The notes: generated by a model from the letters alone, not told the origin. Positions 51,107-60,725 are shown, counted from the first letter of the stretch. The stretch: DNA of 64,000 nucleotides from Halogeometricum sp. S1BR25-6 (GCF_031624495.1 NZ_JAMQOP010000003.1:248001-312000), one strand, 5' to 3'. Numbers and translations: made by a program.

Positions 51107-52363
51107 ATGTACTCCGTCATAGTCGTCGCCGACGACCTCACCGGCGCGATGGACACGTCGCAGGGGTTCGCGGCCCGCGGTTACGAGGCGGCCGTCGTCG
51201 CCGACCCCGAAGCCGACAAAGGGGCCGTAGAGGAGGAGGGGGCCGTACTCGGAATCAACACCGACACCCGCTACGACGACGAGGGCGACGCCGCGAGGAG
51301 CGTCTCCGAAGCGGTCGAAGCGACGCCGGCGCGGACCGTCTACAAAAAGATCGACTCGACGCTGCGCGGGAACTTCGCCGCGGAGGTGGACGCCGCGCTT
51401 GACGCGGCGGGGTCGGAACTGGCACTCGTCGCGCCCGCCTTCCCCTCCATCGGCCGAACGACGGAGGACGGCGTCCACTACGTCGACGGGACACCGGTCT
51501 CCGAGACCGAGTACGGGGACGACGAAAAGGGGCCCGCCTCGTCGTCGATTCCCGAGTTGTTCGCGTCGGTCGACCGGCCGGTCGAGACGGTATCGCACGC
51601 GGCGGTCGTGTCGGGAGACGACGGAATCGCGGCCGCCGTCGAGCGATACGACCGGCCCCCGGTCGTCGTCTGCGACGCCGTCGAGGACGACCACCTGGCC
51701 GACATCGCGGCGGCGGCCGACGGTCTCGACGCGCTGTACGTCGGGAGCGGCGGTTTGGCCGCGCACGTGCCGGTGCGGGGTTCGGAGCCGGATTTCGAGT
51801 CCTCCCGGCGGTTCTCGGAGGGAGGAGCGCTCGGCGTGGTCGGGAGCGTCAGCGCGACGACGCTCGCACAACTCGAACGGGTGCCCGAGGAGGCGGTCGT
51901 CCCCGTCGACGGTACGGACCTCGTCGTCGGGGAGGAACCGGACGCCGCCGTCGAGCGAGCCGTCCGGCGGTTGCGCGAGGGCCGTCCGGCGGTCTTGACC
52001 GCGGCGACCGACGAGAGTACCATCGAGCGTACGCACGCCGCCGGTCGGGAGGCCGGTCTCGCGTCCGCGGCGGTCCGCGAGCGAGTGGCGAGCGGACTGG
52101 CGTCGGCCGCGGCGGACGTCCTCGACGAGGAACCCCCCTCGGGACTGCTCCTGACCGGCGGCGACATCGCGGTGGCGGTGATTCGGGAACTCGGCGCGAC
52201 GACCATCCGATTGACCGGCGAGGAGGTCGAAGCGGGCATTCCCCTCGGGACGTTCGCCGACGGGAGGGCCGCCGAGGTGCCGTTGGTCACGAAGGCCGGC
52301 GGATTCGGCTCTGAAGAGACAATCGTTAATTGTCTGGCCGTGTTCTCCGAGGACGATGCGTAG
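51107..52363 (+). CDS. Four-carbon acid sugar kinase (OtnK/DtnK type, DUF1537)
   Basis: 418 residues of the DUF1537 kinase family that phosphorylates threonate/erythronate-type acids. The N-terminal domain starts VIVVADDLTGAMDTSQGFAARG (substrate Asp motif DDLTGA), with VYKKIDSTLRGNFAAEVDAAL at about 82-102 and APAFPSIGRTT. The C-terminal nucleotide-binding domain has LGVVGSVSATTLAQL and GLLLTGGDIAVAVIRELGATTIRL with the Gly-rich ATP motif. It overlaps the PdxA2-like gene by 8 bp, the arrangement of characterised D-threonate kinase/PdxA2 pairs. Confidence 0.9.
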   Translation: MYSVIVVADDLTGAMDTSQGFAARGYEAAVVADPEADKGAVEEEGAVLGINTDTRYDDEGDAARSVSEAVEATPARTVYKKIDSTLRGNFAAEVDAALDAAGSELALVAPAFPSIGRTTEDGVHYVDGTPVSETEYGDDEKGPASSSIPELFASVDRPVETVSHAAVVSGDDGIAAAVERYDRPPVVVCDAVEDDHLADIAAAADGLDALYVGSGGLAAHVPVRGSEPDFESSRRFSEGGALGVVGSVSATTLAQLERVPEEAVVPVDGTDLVVGEEPDAAVERAVRRLREGRPAVLTAATDESTIERTHAAGREAGLASAAVRERVASGLASAAADVLDEEPPSGLLLTGGDIAVAVIRELGATTIRLTGEEVEAGIPLGTFADGRAAEVPLVTKAGGFGSEETIVNCLAVFSEDDA

Positions 52364-53357
52364 TCACGAGCCCTTAATCGGTATCACGATGGGTGACCCC
52401 GGCGGAATCGGTCCCGAGGTAATCGTCAAAGCGTACCCGAAGCTACGCGAGGTCGCTCGACCCCTCGTCATCGGCGATGCGGACGTTGTCGAGGCCGCAA
52501 TCGACGTGTGCGGCGCCGACCTCGCGGTCGAAGCCGTCGAATCCGTCGCGGACGCGAGCTTCGACCGCGACCGAATACCGGTGTTGGACTTGGATTTGGT
52601 CGACGAACTCGTTCGCGGCGAGGTCCGCGAGGCGTACGGGGCCGCGAGCCTCCGATACGTCGAGCGCGCCATCGAACTCGCCGTGGCGGGGGAGATAGAC
52701 GCCATCACGACCGCGCCAATCAACAAGCAGTCGACGGAACTCGCCGGCAGCGAGTACGCCGGCCACACGGGAATGCTCGCCGACTACACCGACACGGAGA
52801 ACTACTCGATGATGCTCGTCGAGGACGACCTCCGGGTGACGCACGTGAGTACGCACGTTCCGCTCCAGGAGGCCTGCGACCTGGTGACGACGGAGCGCGT
52901 CTTGGAGACGATTCGACTCACGGACGAGGCGCTTCGGGACCTCGGCGTCGACTCGCCGTCGGTCGGCGTCGCGGGGTTGAACCCGCACGCCAGCGACGGC
53001 GGACTGCTCGGCGACGAGGACGACGCGGAGATCAGGCCGGCGGTCGAACGCGCCCGCGAGGAAGGTATCGACGCGACGGGCCCCGAGTCACCGGACACCG
53101 TCTACGTCCGCGCCGCCCGCAGCGAGTTCGACTGCGTCGTTTCGATGTATCACGACCAGGGACATATCCCCATCAAGATGCTCGGATTCGCCGGCGGCGA
53201 CGCCGTCTCCGGGGTCAACGTCACCATCGGACTCCCCATCGTGAGGACGAGCGTCGACCACGGCACCGCCTTCGATATCGCCGGGGACGGAATCGCTTCC
53301 GAACGCAGCCTTATCGACGCCGTCGAAGTCGCCGTCGAGATGGTCGCCGACGAGTGA
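52356..53357 (+). CDS. PdxA2-like 4-phosphothreonate dehydrogenase
   Basis: 333 residues, PdxA family (NAD-dependent oxidative decarboxylase). GITMGDPGGIGPEVIVKAY opens the protein; the three metal histidines are in YAGHTGML, GLNPHASDGG and SMYHDQGHIPIKM; ITTAPINKQ is a substrate loop. Next to a DUF1537 kinase this belongs functionally to the PdxA2 branch, which oxidises 4-phospho-D-threonate or erythronate to DHAP and CO2, rather than to pyridoxal synthesis. Archaea generally make PLP by another route, which supports this reading. Confidence 0.9.
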   Translation: MRSHEPLIGITMGDPGGIGPEVIVKAYPKLREVARPLVIGDADVVEAAIDVCGADLAVEAVESVADASFDRDRIPVLDLDLVDELVRGEVREAYGAASLRYVERAIELAVAGEIDAITTAPINKQSTELAGSEYAGHTGMLADYTDTENYSMMLVEDDLRVTHVSTHVPLQEACDLVTTERVLETIRLTDEALRDLGVDSPSVGVAGLNPHASDGGLLGDEDDAEIRPAVERAREEGIDATGPESPDTVYVRAARSEFDCVVSMYHDQGHIPIKMLGFAGGDAVSGVNVTIGLPIVRTSVDHGTAFDIAGDGIASERSLIDAVEVAVEMVADE

Positions 53358-53624
53358 AGGGCGGACGGACGAACGCCGGTTGGGAGGCTCTCCGCCCGTC
53401 CATGATACCAAATCACCCGAGATCACTTTACGAGGTTCCGGGAGCGTCGTCTCTCTGACGTCCGGCGATACGCTTTCGTTCCCTTCCGTAACATACTTTA
53501 ATCAACATTCAGTACGAGCAATCAGAATGCTTGCCAAGACAGCCCACGGTCGGAGAGGCTGCCGTGACTCCGTCGCGACGGCCGCACAGACGCGAATCGG
53601 CGGACTCGACGGCGGTGGACGGCC
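53358..53624. other. Intergenic before KDG permease
   Basis: 267 bp. TATA-like ACTTTAATC near 53495 with CAACATTCAGTACG following suggests a separate promoter with a leader of about 100 nt. No gene seen. Confidence 0.4.
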
Positions 53625-54620
53625 ATGAAGATAAAGCAGACGATAGAGCGGATTCCGGGCGGGATGATGGTCGTCCCTCTGATACTGGGCGCGCTCACGA
53701 ACACGTTCTTCCCGCAGGCGCTGGAGATAGGCGGCTTCACCACGGCGCTCCTGAAAGACGGGGCGCTTCCCCTCATCGCCGCGTTCCTCGTGTGTATGGG
53801 CGCGGGCATCACGGTCGACGAGGCGCCGCAGGCGCTGAAGCAGGGGGCGGCTATCACGGCCTCGAAGTTCGTCGTCGGGATGGGCATCGGTCTCCTCGTG
53901 GCTACCTTCCTCGGAAACAGTCTGCTGGGACTCTCCTCTCTGGCCATCATCGCGGCGATGACCAACACGAACGGCGGTCTGTACGCCGCGCTCGTGGGAG
54001 AGATGGGCGACGAGACGGACGTCGGCGCGATATCCATCATCTCGGTCAACGACGGCCCGTTCCTCACGATGGTCGCGTTGGGGACGGCCGGCATCGCCTC
54101 GATTCCGCTGCTCGACCTGCTTGCGGTCGTCGTTCCCATCCTCATCGGCATGATACTGGGCAACCTCGACGACGACATGCAGGAGTATCTCACCAGCGCG
54201 GGCCCGGTGCTCATCCCCTTCTTCGCCTTCCCGCTCGGGGCGGGCATCGACTTCACCATGCTCGTCACCGCCGGCGCGGCGGGCATCCTGCTGGGCGTCG
54301 TCACGGTCCTCGTCGGCGGCGCGTTCAACATCCTCGCCGACCGCGTTTCGGGCGGGACGGGCGTGGCCGGCGCCTCCGCGTCGAGTACGGCCGGGAACGC
54401 GGTGGCGACGCCCGAAGCCGTCGCCGTCGCCGACCCGGCGCTGCGGCAGGCGGCCGCCGTGGCGACGCCACAGGTCGCTGCCTCGACTATCGTGACGGCG
54501 CTGCTCGCCCCCGTGTTGGCCAGTTTCGTCCACGACCGGGTGTACGACGACGAGGCGGGACCGGCCGACGACGCCGGTCCCGCCCAACCGAGTCAGACGT
54601 CGGCCGCCGGAAACGAGTGA
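53625..54620 (+). CDS. kdgT: 2-keto-3-deoxygluconate permease (KdgT family)
   Basis: 331 residues, about ten membrane segments. [31 protein letters not shown] is the family's N-terminal signature, followed by [59 protein letters not shown], and [13 protein letters not shown]. In known bacteria KdgT takes up KDG; relatives near DUF1537 kinases probably carry four-carbon or other sugar acids. It follows the kinase/PdxA2 pair on the same strand with its own possible promoter. The C-terminal tail is acidic. Confidence 0.9.
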   Translation: MKIKQTIERIPGGMMVVPLILGALTNTFFPQALEIGGFTTALLKDGALPLIAAFLVCMGAGITVDEAPQALKQGAAITASKFVVGMGIGLLVATFLGNSLLGLSSLAIIAAMTNTNGGLYAALVGEMGDETDVGAISIISVNDGPFLTMVALGTAGIASIPLLDLLAVVVPILIGMILGNLDDDMQEYLTSAGPVLIPFFAFPLGAGIDFTMLVTAGAAGILLGVVTVLVGGAFNILADRVSGGTGVAGASASSTAGNAVATPEAVAVADPALRQAAAVATPQVAASTIVTALLAPVLASFVHDRVYDDEAGPADDAGPAQPSQTSAAGNE

Positions 54621-54994
54621 CACGCCCGGATGCGCGAGACGTCGAGGCGTCGTAGCGAACGCGCTTCTTCGGGGATTGGATTTTTCTGGAGTTTCGAATC
54701 TTGAATCGGTAGACATCGCACTCTGTTTTCGGATATAGGTTCGAGGAGTCAATACAGGCTGCTCTGAACCGACTATCACAAACAAAAGTCGAAGGGTGCA
54801 GTTTGAATACAAATATCGTCTGTTTCGGCGTGTGAATTGTGATTGCGGAGCGAAACGAACGTAATCAGTCGTGTTTCGGTCTCAGTTCAAACGACGGCTG
54901 TATCGTGGTCTCTGGAGTTGATTAGTCGAAGAACGTTTCACCGTAGAACATTCGCGGGTAGAACTTTCGTTTCGAACTCGCTCTTGAACGGTCG
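54621..54994. other. AT-richer intergenic region
   Basis: 374 bp between convergent genes. AT-rich, no recognisable gene or strong repeat. Confidence 0.4.
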
Positions 54995-55510
54995 TTACTC
55001 CGTCGAACCGGTCCCCTCGACGTCGTCCGCTCGGAACCGTTGACCGAGTTCGACGTAATGGCGGTGCGTCTCGCCGATCTGTTTGAGTTGGTCGTCGGTC
55101 AGCGGGCGCGTCTCGGCGGGGACGCCGTAGGCCATGTGGCCCTCCGGAATCCGCTGGTCCTGCCGGACGACGGCGTTGGCGGCGACGATGCAGTTCGACT
55201 CTACGACGGCGCCGCCCATCACCGAACTCCCCATCCCGACGAGCGAGTGGTCGGCTACCTCGGCGAAGTCGACGACGGCGCCGTGGCCGACGGTCACCTC
55301 GTCGCCCAGCGTCGCGCCGTGAAGCATCGTGAACTCCTGAACGTTCGTCTCCCGGCCGACGTCGACGGGCCCCTCGTCGCCCCGCATGCAGACGAACGGC
55401 CAGACGCTCGCCTCCTCTTCGATAGCCACGTCGCCGACGAGGTACGCCATCTCCGAGACGAACGCGCCGTCTTCGACTACGGGCGCGGCGCCCGCGAACT
55501 CGTGTCGCAT
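54995..55510 (-). CDS. Hexapeptide-repeat protein, gamma-carbonic anhydrase-like
   Basis: 171 residues, paralogue of the protein at 7629 (shared NVQEFTMLHGA, GDEVTVGH, HSLVGMGS, ESNCIVAANAVV, IPEGHMAYGVPAETRPLTDDQ). Left-handed beta-helix. As in its paralogue, the third zinc-ligand histidine of true gamma-carbonic anhydrases is replaced by Asp (VGHGAVVDFA). It is encoded 30 bp after the CoA-ligase alpha gene, so again linked to CoA-ester metabolism. Confidence 0.84.
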   Translation of the reverse strand: MRHEFAGAAPVVEDGAFVSEMAYLVGDVAIEEEASVWPFVCMRGDEGPVDVGRETNVQEFTMLHGATLGDEVTVGHGAVVDFAEVADHSLVGMGSSVMGGAVVESNCIVAANAVVRQDQRIPEGHMAYGVPAETRPLTDDQLKQIGETHRHYVELGQRFRADDVEGTGSTE

Positions 55511-55540
55511 GGTGACGCCTCTCGCGCCGCGGACTAAAGC

Positions 55541-56878
55541 CTACTCCTCGTTCGGAATCGACTCGATGAGGGCGGCGACGGCCTGCGCGCCGCGTTCGGG
55601 CGTATCGAACGTCGGGATACCCGCCGCCTCCATCTGCCGCCGTTCCTCCGCGAAGGCGTGGGCGGGGCCGGCGACGGTGAACAGAACCGGCTTGTCCACC
55701 TCGTCTGCGAGCGTCGCCAGTTCCTCGACGGGGTAGCCCAAGGAATCCTCGTATATTTCGTAGACCGAGACGATGTCGACGTTGTCGTCGCGGGCGACGA
55801 TGTCGACCACCTCGCCGAACTCGGGCATCGGGCGGCCGGTGTCGACAGGATTCTCCTCGTAGGTGATGCCGAGGAGCACGTCGTCCAGTTGCTCTCGCGT
55901 CTCCGGGGTCAACTCGGGGAAGTTCGCGCCGACGCCGTCGAGGTGGTCGGCGACGATGATGCCCGGTCCCGCCTGCGCCGTCACGAGTCCGACGTTCGGA
56001 CCGTCCGGCGTCGGCGAGTCCGCGAGCACCCGACCGGCGTCGATGAGTTCCGTCGTCGAGTCGACGGACACCACGCCGGCGCGGTCGAACGCCTCCTCGT
56101 AGACGCCGTTCTCCTGTGCGGGGGCCGCCGTGTGCGCCCGCACGAACTCCGAGACGTCGTTCTCGCCGACTTTCAGCGCGGCGATGGGGGTGTCGGCCGC
56201 CTGGCAGGCCTCGAACAATCTCTCGGTGTCTTCGGTGCCCTCGACGTGCAGGAGTATCGCGTCGGTCTTCGGGTCGGCGTCGAGTTCCGGAATGAGGTCC
56301 GCGAATTCGGTGTTCACGCGGTTGCCGAGACCGAACATCGCCGAGATGCCGTACTCCTCGCGGGTGAGGTGGAACGACGCCGTGATGGCGACGCCGGCGC
56401 TCTGCGCTGCGATGGCGACGTTGCCGGCGTCCACGTCGCGGATGCGCGGGACGAACGACCCGTACAGGTTCTGATGGGGAAGCGCGTACCCCGCCGTGTT
56501 CGGTCCGAGGACGGAGATGTCGTACTCGGTGGCGACGTCCGCGACGGCGTCTTGCAGTTCCGCCCCCTCGCCCCCCATCTCCGCGAACCCGCCGGCGAAG
56601 ATGACGGCGGCGCCGATGCCCGCCTCGCCGCACTCTTCGAGCACGTCCGGTTGCAGGTGTCGAGGGACGCAGAGGAGGGCGACGTCCGCGTCCGCCTCGG
56701 CGACGGAGTCGACGAACTCGTAGCCGTAGACGGTCCCCGACCCCGACGGGTTTACGGGGTAGACGTCGGTGTCGGCGGCTTCGACGTTCGACATCGCGTC
56801 GTTCCCGAGTTTGCCGGGCGTCGACGACGCGCCGACGACGGCGATACCCTCCGGTTCGAAGAAGTCGGATAGACTCAT
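55541..56878 (-). CDS. ADP-forming CoA ligase, alpha subunit-like
   Basis: 445 residues from the ATG at 56878. CoA-binding domain at about 1-130 (SDFFEPEGIAVVGASSTPGKLGNDAM), then succinyl-CoA-ligase-like domains: VLGPNTAGYALP, VAIAAQSAGVAITASF, and a His in VRAHTAAPA where acetate-CoA ligase (NDP-forming) has its phospho-His. The ATP-grasp (beta) domain normally fused in many archaeal enzymes is absent and not encoded nearby, so a partner elsewhere is needed for ATP synthesis. TTTATTGT promoter element about 23-31 bp upstream. Confidence 0.85.
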   Translation of the reverse strand: MSLSDFFEPEGIAVVGASSTPGKLGNDAMSNVEAADTDVYPVNPSGSGTVYGYEFVDSVAEADADVALLCVPRHLQPDVLEECGEAGIGAAVIFAGGFAEMGGEGAELQDAVADVATEYDISVLGPNTAGYALPHQNLYGSFVPRIRDVDAGNVAIAAQSAGVAITASFHLTREEYGISAMFGLGNRVNTEFADLIPELDADPKTDAILLHVEGTEDTERLFEACQAADTPIAALKVGENDVSEFVRAHTAAPAQENGVYEEAFDRAGVVSVDSTTELIDAGRVLADSPTPDGPNVGLVTAQAGPGIIVADHLDGVGANFPELTPETREQLDDVLLGITYEENPVDTGRPMPEFGEVVDIVARDDNVDIVSVYEIYEDSLGYPVEELATLADEVDKPVLFTVAGPAHAFAEERRQMEAAGIPTFDTPERGAQAVAALIESIPNEE

Positions 56879-56895
56879 GCGAAGACGTATCCGGT

Positions 56896-56908
56896 CGTTC
56901 ACAATAAA
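56896..56908 (-). promoter_or_regulatory. TTTATTGT-N-AACG promoter element
   Basis: Read on the minus strand TTTATTGTGAACG, 18-30 bp before the CoA-ligase ATG. Same as 62885-62897 (TTTATTGTTAACG) before the YjiH-like gene but for one base. Confidence 0.5.
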
Positions 56909-56943
56909 CGCTCTTGTCTTTCGTCGCGCTCCCGATTAGGTCG

Positions 56944-57489
56944 TTACTCGCCGTGTTCGAGATACCGCCGCCCCTCCTCGGTTTCGGCGAGGATGTCGTC
57001 GAAGATGGCCGCTTCGGTCCGGAACTTGTGGACGCTGTGGAGCATCGTGTTGTGGAACTCGCTTATCAGGTCGCCGTGAGACTTGAAGAACTCGTGGACC
57101 CACCGCTCCATCCGGTCGTCGCTTCGGAACTGGATGACGACGTGCCAGTGGTAGTTGCTGTCGGCGGTGAAGAACATGAGGACGTGCGGGTCCTCGACCA
57201 ACGCTTCGTAGCAGTCGCGCCAGTGCTCCTCGAAGTTGGGGAAGTTGAACGCGATGCGGAACAGGTAGTGGCGGAACAGTTCCCGGTTCGGGAGGACGAT
57301 TTCGCGGAACACCTCCTCGTCGGCCATCGCGCGGAGAATCTCGTTGACGCGGTTGTGCGACAGCGAGATGCCGTACTCGATTTCGAGTATCCGGCTGAGT
57401 TCGCGCGTCGACGCCGTCGGGTAGTCCACCCGCGCCTTGAGAATCGCGATGTCGCGCGGGGAGACGTCGAACGAGTCGTCGTCGGTCAT
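56944..57489 (-). CDS. Winged-helix transcriptional regulator
   Basis: 181 residues. The N-terminal HTH (about 8-75: SPRDIAILKARVDYPTASTRELSRILEIEYGISLSHNRVNEILRAM) resembles Lrp/AsnC or MarR-like wings. The C-terminal part (about 76-175) is a mixed domain (RHYLFRIAFNFPNFEEHWRDCYEALVEDPHVLMFFTADSNYHWHVVIQFRSDD) that may bind a ligand. Not assigned to a characterised family. It lies between the CoA-ligase alpha and the FAD/Fe-S dehydrogenase genes on the same strand; a minus-strand CTTTTTGTG 26-33 bp upstream may be its TATA. Likely controls these neighbours. Confidence 0.78.
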   Translation of the reverse strand: MTDDDSFDVSPRDIAILKARVDYPTASTRELSRILEIEYGISLSHNRVNEILRAMADEEVFREIVLPNRELFRHYLFRIAFNFPNFEEHWRDCYEALVEDPHVLMFFTADSNYHWHVVIQFRSDDRMERWVHEFFKSHGDLISEFHNTMLHSVHKFRTEAAIFDDILAETEEGRRYLEHGE

Positions 57490-57560
57490 GCTCCCTCCTT
57501 CGCCGAGTCCTCACAAAAAGCCTCGGCAGCGGTGGCGGCGACGACGGCGTCTGTCCGCCG

Positions 57561-60500
57561 TCAGTCGGACCGGTCGGGGAGCGCCTGCGCCAGCAGTTCC
57601 ACCGGCGTCGGCGGTCCCTCGCGGTCCGCGTCGGTACCGGCGAGCGAACTGTCGGCGGGGACGGGGTCGACTCGGCTGTCGCCCAACTGCGTCCGACAGG
57701 ACGTCCCCGGCGCCGTGACGACGCGAGCGTCGCTCTCCTCGATTTGCTCGACGAGGATGTCCGCGATGGAGCGACTCAGCGAGTAGTGCTCGGCCTCGTA
57801 GCCGAACGTGCCCGCCATCCCGCAACAACCCGAGTCGAGGGGGTCCACCTCGTATCCTGCCCGTCGGAGGGCGCCGACGGCGTGGTGGTCCTTCTTCTCG
57901 GCCTTCTGGTGGCAGTGGCCGTGGTAGGCGACCGATTCCTCGGGCGTCGCCCACTTGACGTCGTCGACGAGACGGAACGTATCGAGGTACTCACAGAGAC
58001 CGTAGGCGTTCGCGGCCACCGTCTCGACCGCTTGCTCCGAGGAGAGGTCCAGCGCGTCCGACTGGAACATCACCGCGTCGGAGGGTTCGGCGAGGACGAC
58101 GTCCCAGCCCTCGCGGACGTAGGGCGAAAGCGCCGCCGCGTTCGCCTCGACCCGGTCGCGGGCGCGGTCGACGAACCCCTTCGACAGCGCCGGCCGGCCG
58201 CTGTCCGTCCTGTCGGCGACGTCGACGGCGACGCCCGCGGCTTCGAGGACGCGGACCGCCGCCTTCCCCACCTCGGGGTGCGCGTAGTTGGTGTACGTGT
58301 CCGCGAAGAGGACGGCCTTACGCTCGTCGTCTGAGCCGACGCCGCCCGCGCCGCGCGCCGTCCGCGCGTCGGCCGCGCGCTCCCGGGAGTCGAACGGACC
58401 GCCCCGCGCCTCGAACCAGTCTGCGAGGGTCTCCCGTCGGAACGCGGGGAGGTCCCGTTCGCGGGCGATGCCGACCAGTTCCTCCCCGAGGCGGTCCGCG
58501 CCGGGCAGCGACTGCGCGAGGTTCGAGACGGGAGCGAGTGCGCTCCCGACCGACGCCAGCGTGTCGAACTCGGCGAACAGCCTGTCTCGGAGGCTCGCAC
58601 CGTGTTTCTGATGTCGCTCGTGCATCACCTCGGTCTTCAGTTTCGCCACGTCGACGCCGCTGGGGCAGTCGTTCTTGCAGCCCTTACAGCCGATACAGAG
58701 GTCGAGCACCTCCTCGGCGAACTCGTCGTCGGTCGGGTCGTCGGGCAGGTCGCCGCTGACGGCCTGTCGGAGCAGGTTCGCGCGCCCGCGCGTGGACGTT
58801 ATCTCCTCGTCGGCAGCGCGGTAGGTGGGGCACATCACGCCGCCCGTCGTCTCCTGGGAGCCACGGCAGCCGCCGCAGCCGTGACAGAGTTCGACCATCC
58901 CTTGCATCCCGTTCTCGTTCTCCCAGTTCAGCGACGGGTCGAACCCGAGGTCGTAGTCGTACTCGTCGTCGTACCGGAGGTTCTCCAGCATGTCGTGGTC
59001 GCCGCAGACGTTCCCCGGATTCAGGAGCCAGTCGGGGTCGAACGCGGTCTTGAGGTCGCGGAAAGTGTTCCAGATATTTTCGCCGTACAGCTTCCGGTTC
59101 CACTGCGTCCGCGCCCGCCCGTCGCCGTGTTCGCCCGACACCGACCCGCCGAACTCGACGACCATGTCAGTCACCGCGTCGGCGATGACCTCCATGTCCT
59201 CTCTGTCCTTCGAACCCTTCGTGTTCACGAGGGGGCGGACGTGGAGGACGCCCGGCCCGGCGTGCGCGTAGAACGCCGCGTCCACGTCGCGGCCCAGTTC
59301 GGAGAGCAGCGACTGGAAGCGCTCGACGAACTCAGGGAGATGTTCGGGCGGGATGGCGCAGTCCTCGATGAAGCTGATGTGCTTCTCGTCGGAGGTTCGC
59401 GAGAGCAGAATCGGAAGCCCCGCCTTCCGGAGCGTCCAGAACATCCCTCGCTTCTCCTCGTCGTGGGCCTCCAGCCCCGCGAACGCGAGCGTCTCGTCCG
59501 TCGACGGTCGCTCGCCCGCAGTGGGTGCCGGAACCTCCGTCTCGGCCCCTGGCGCCCGGTCGGCGAGGAGTCCCGCGGTCAGTTCTCTCCCCTCCTCGGC
59601 GTCGTCGGCGTAGAACTCCACGAGCAGGCCGGCCTCCGCGCCGTCGGGGACGAGCGACGCCGCCTCCGCGAACTCCGCGCGGTCGCGGGCGAGTCCGAGG
59701 AGCACGTCGTCGACGAGTTCGACCGCCGCGGGGTCGTGTTCGAGGACGTGTTGGACGTCGGTGACGGCGTCGAGCACGCTCTCGTAGAACAGCAGCGAGA
59801 CGGCCTTCGTCTCCGGGACGGGTTCGAGCGATACCTCGGCCTCGGTGACCGTCGCGAGCGTTCCCTCGCTGCCCGCGAGCAGGCGGGCGAGGTTGACCGT
59901 CCCCGACTCGGCCTCCTCGACCAACACGTCGAGGTTGTAGCCCGAGACGTTCCGCTTCAGGTCGGGGAATCGCTCGGAGACTTCTTCGGCTTCCTCGTCC
60001 AGAATCCGGACGACCTCGTGATAAACGCGGTCGAGAAGCGACCCTTCGGGGTCGGCCGACGCGCGGAGGTCCTCGACGGACACCTCGCCGAACGTCTCGA
60101 CGGAGCCGTCGGCCAAGACGACCTCGCACTCCTCGACGTAGGCGTCGGTCTTGCCGTACTTTAACGAGTGCGCGCCGGTGGAGTTGTTGCCGATGGCGCC
60201 GCCGATGGCGCTTCGGTCGCCGGCGGCCGGGTCGGGCGCGAACTTCAGTCCGTGCGGCGCCAGTTCGGCGTTCAGGTCGCCGAGCACCGCCCCGGCCTCG
60301 ACGCGGGCGCGGCGGTCGTCGGCGTCTATCGACACGACGCCGTCCATGTAGCGCGTGAAGTCGAGGACGACGGCCTCGTTGACCGCCTGACCGGCGAGGC
60401 TGGTACCCCCGCCGCGCGGCAGGAGCGGAATCTCCCGCTCGGCGCAGTAGGCCGTTACGGCGGCCACGTCGTCGGTCGAGGCTGGGAAGACGACGCCGAC

Positions 60501-60725
60501 GGGCGTCACCTCGTAGGCGCTGGCGTCCGTCGCGTACATCTGTCGCGTGTACGTGTCGAAACGTACGTCGCCGTCGACGCGTCCCTCGATGTCCTCGACG
60601 AGGTCCGGCCGGGCCACCTCCCCGGACGTGAACTCGTACGTCGCCCGCGGGTCCTCCCGCCCGTCGACGGTGTCGGCCCTCGCGTCGGGCGCCTCGTCCG
60701 GCGCCGCGTTCGGATTCGTCGTCAT
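57561..60725 (-). CDS. FAD-linked/Fe-S 2-hydroxyacid dehydrogenase (GlcD-GlpC fusion)
   Basis: 1054 residues. The N-terminal PCMH FAD-binding domain (about 55-265: LPRGGGTSLAGQAVN, GGAIGNNSTGAHSLKYGKT) and FAD-oxidase C domain (about 290-560) equal GlcD or D-lactate dehydrogenase. A ferredoxin-like module follows with CHGCGGC...CP (about 635) and CIGCKGCKNDCP (about 690), then a GlpC-type CCG region (YHGHCHQKAEKK, DSGCCGMAGTFGYE, about 935-975). Oxidises glycolate, D-lactate or another 2-hydroxyacid and passes electrons to a quinone or carrier. Single-chain forms of this size exist in bacteria and haloarchaea. The product may feed the local acyl/keto-acid metabolism. Confidence 0.9.
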   Translation of the reverse strand: MTTNPNAAPDEAPDARADTVDGREDPRATYEFTSGEVARPDLVEDIEGRVDGDVRFDTYTRQMYATDASAYEVTPVGVVFPASTDDVAAVTAYCAEREIPLLPRGGGTSLAGQAVNEAVVLDFTRYMDGVVSIDADDRRARVEAGAVLGDLNAELAPHGLKFAPDPAAGDRSAIGGAIGNNSTGAHSLKYGKTDAYVEECEVVLADGSVETFGEVSVEDLRASADPEGSLLDRVYHEVVRILDEEAEEVSERFPDLKRNVSGYNLDVLVEEAESGTVNLARLLAGSEGTLATVTEAEVSLEPVPETKAVSLLFYESVLDAVTDVQHVLEHDPAAVELVDDVLLGLARDRAEFAEAASLVPDGAEAGLLVEFYADDAEEGRELTAGLLADRAPGAETEVPAPTAGERPSTDETLAFAGLEAHDEEKRGMFWTLRKAGLPILLSRTSDEKHISFIEDCAIPPEHLPEFVERFQSLLSELGRDVDAAFYAHAGPGVLHVRPLVNTKGSKDREDMEVIADAVTDMVVEFGGSVSGEHGDGRARTQWNRKLYGENIWNTFRDLKTAFDPDWLLNPGNVCGDHDMLENLRYDDEYDYDLGFDPSLNWENENGMQGMVELCHGCGGCRGSQETTGGVMCPTYRAADEEITSTRGRANLLRQAVSGDLPDDPTDDEFAEEVLDLCIGCKGCKNDCPSGVDVAKLKTEVMHERHQKHGASLRDRLFAEFDTLASVGSALAPVSNLAQSLPGADRLGEELVGIARERDLPAFRRETLADWFEARGGPFDSRERAADARTARGAGGVGSDDERKAVLFADTYTNYAHPEVGKAAVRVLEAAGVAVDVADRTDSGRPALSKGFVDRARDRVEANAAALSPYVREGWDVVLAEPSDAVMFQSDALDLSSEQAVETVAANAYGLCEYLDTFRLVDDVKWATPEESVAYHGHCHQKAEKKDHHAVGALRRAGYEVDPLDSGCCGMAGTFGYEAEHYSLSRSIADILVEQIEESDARVVTAPGTSCRTQLGDSRVDPVPADSSLAGTDADREGPPTPVELLAQALPDRSD

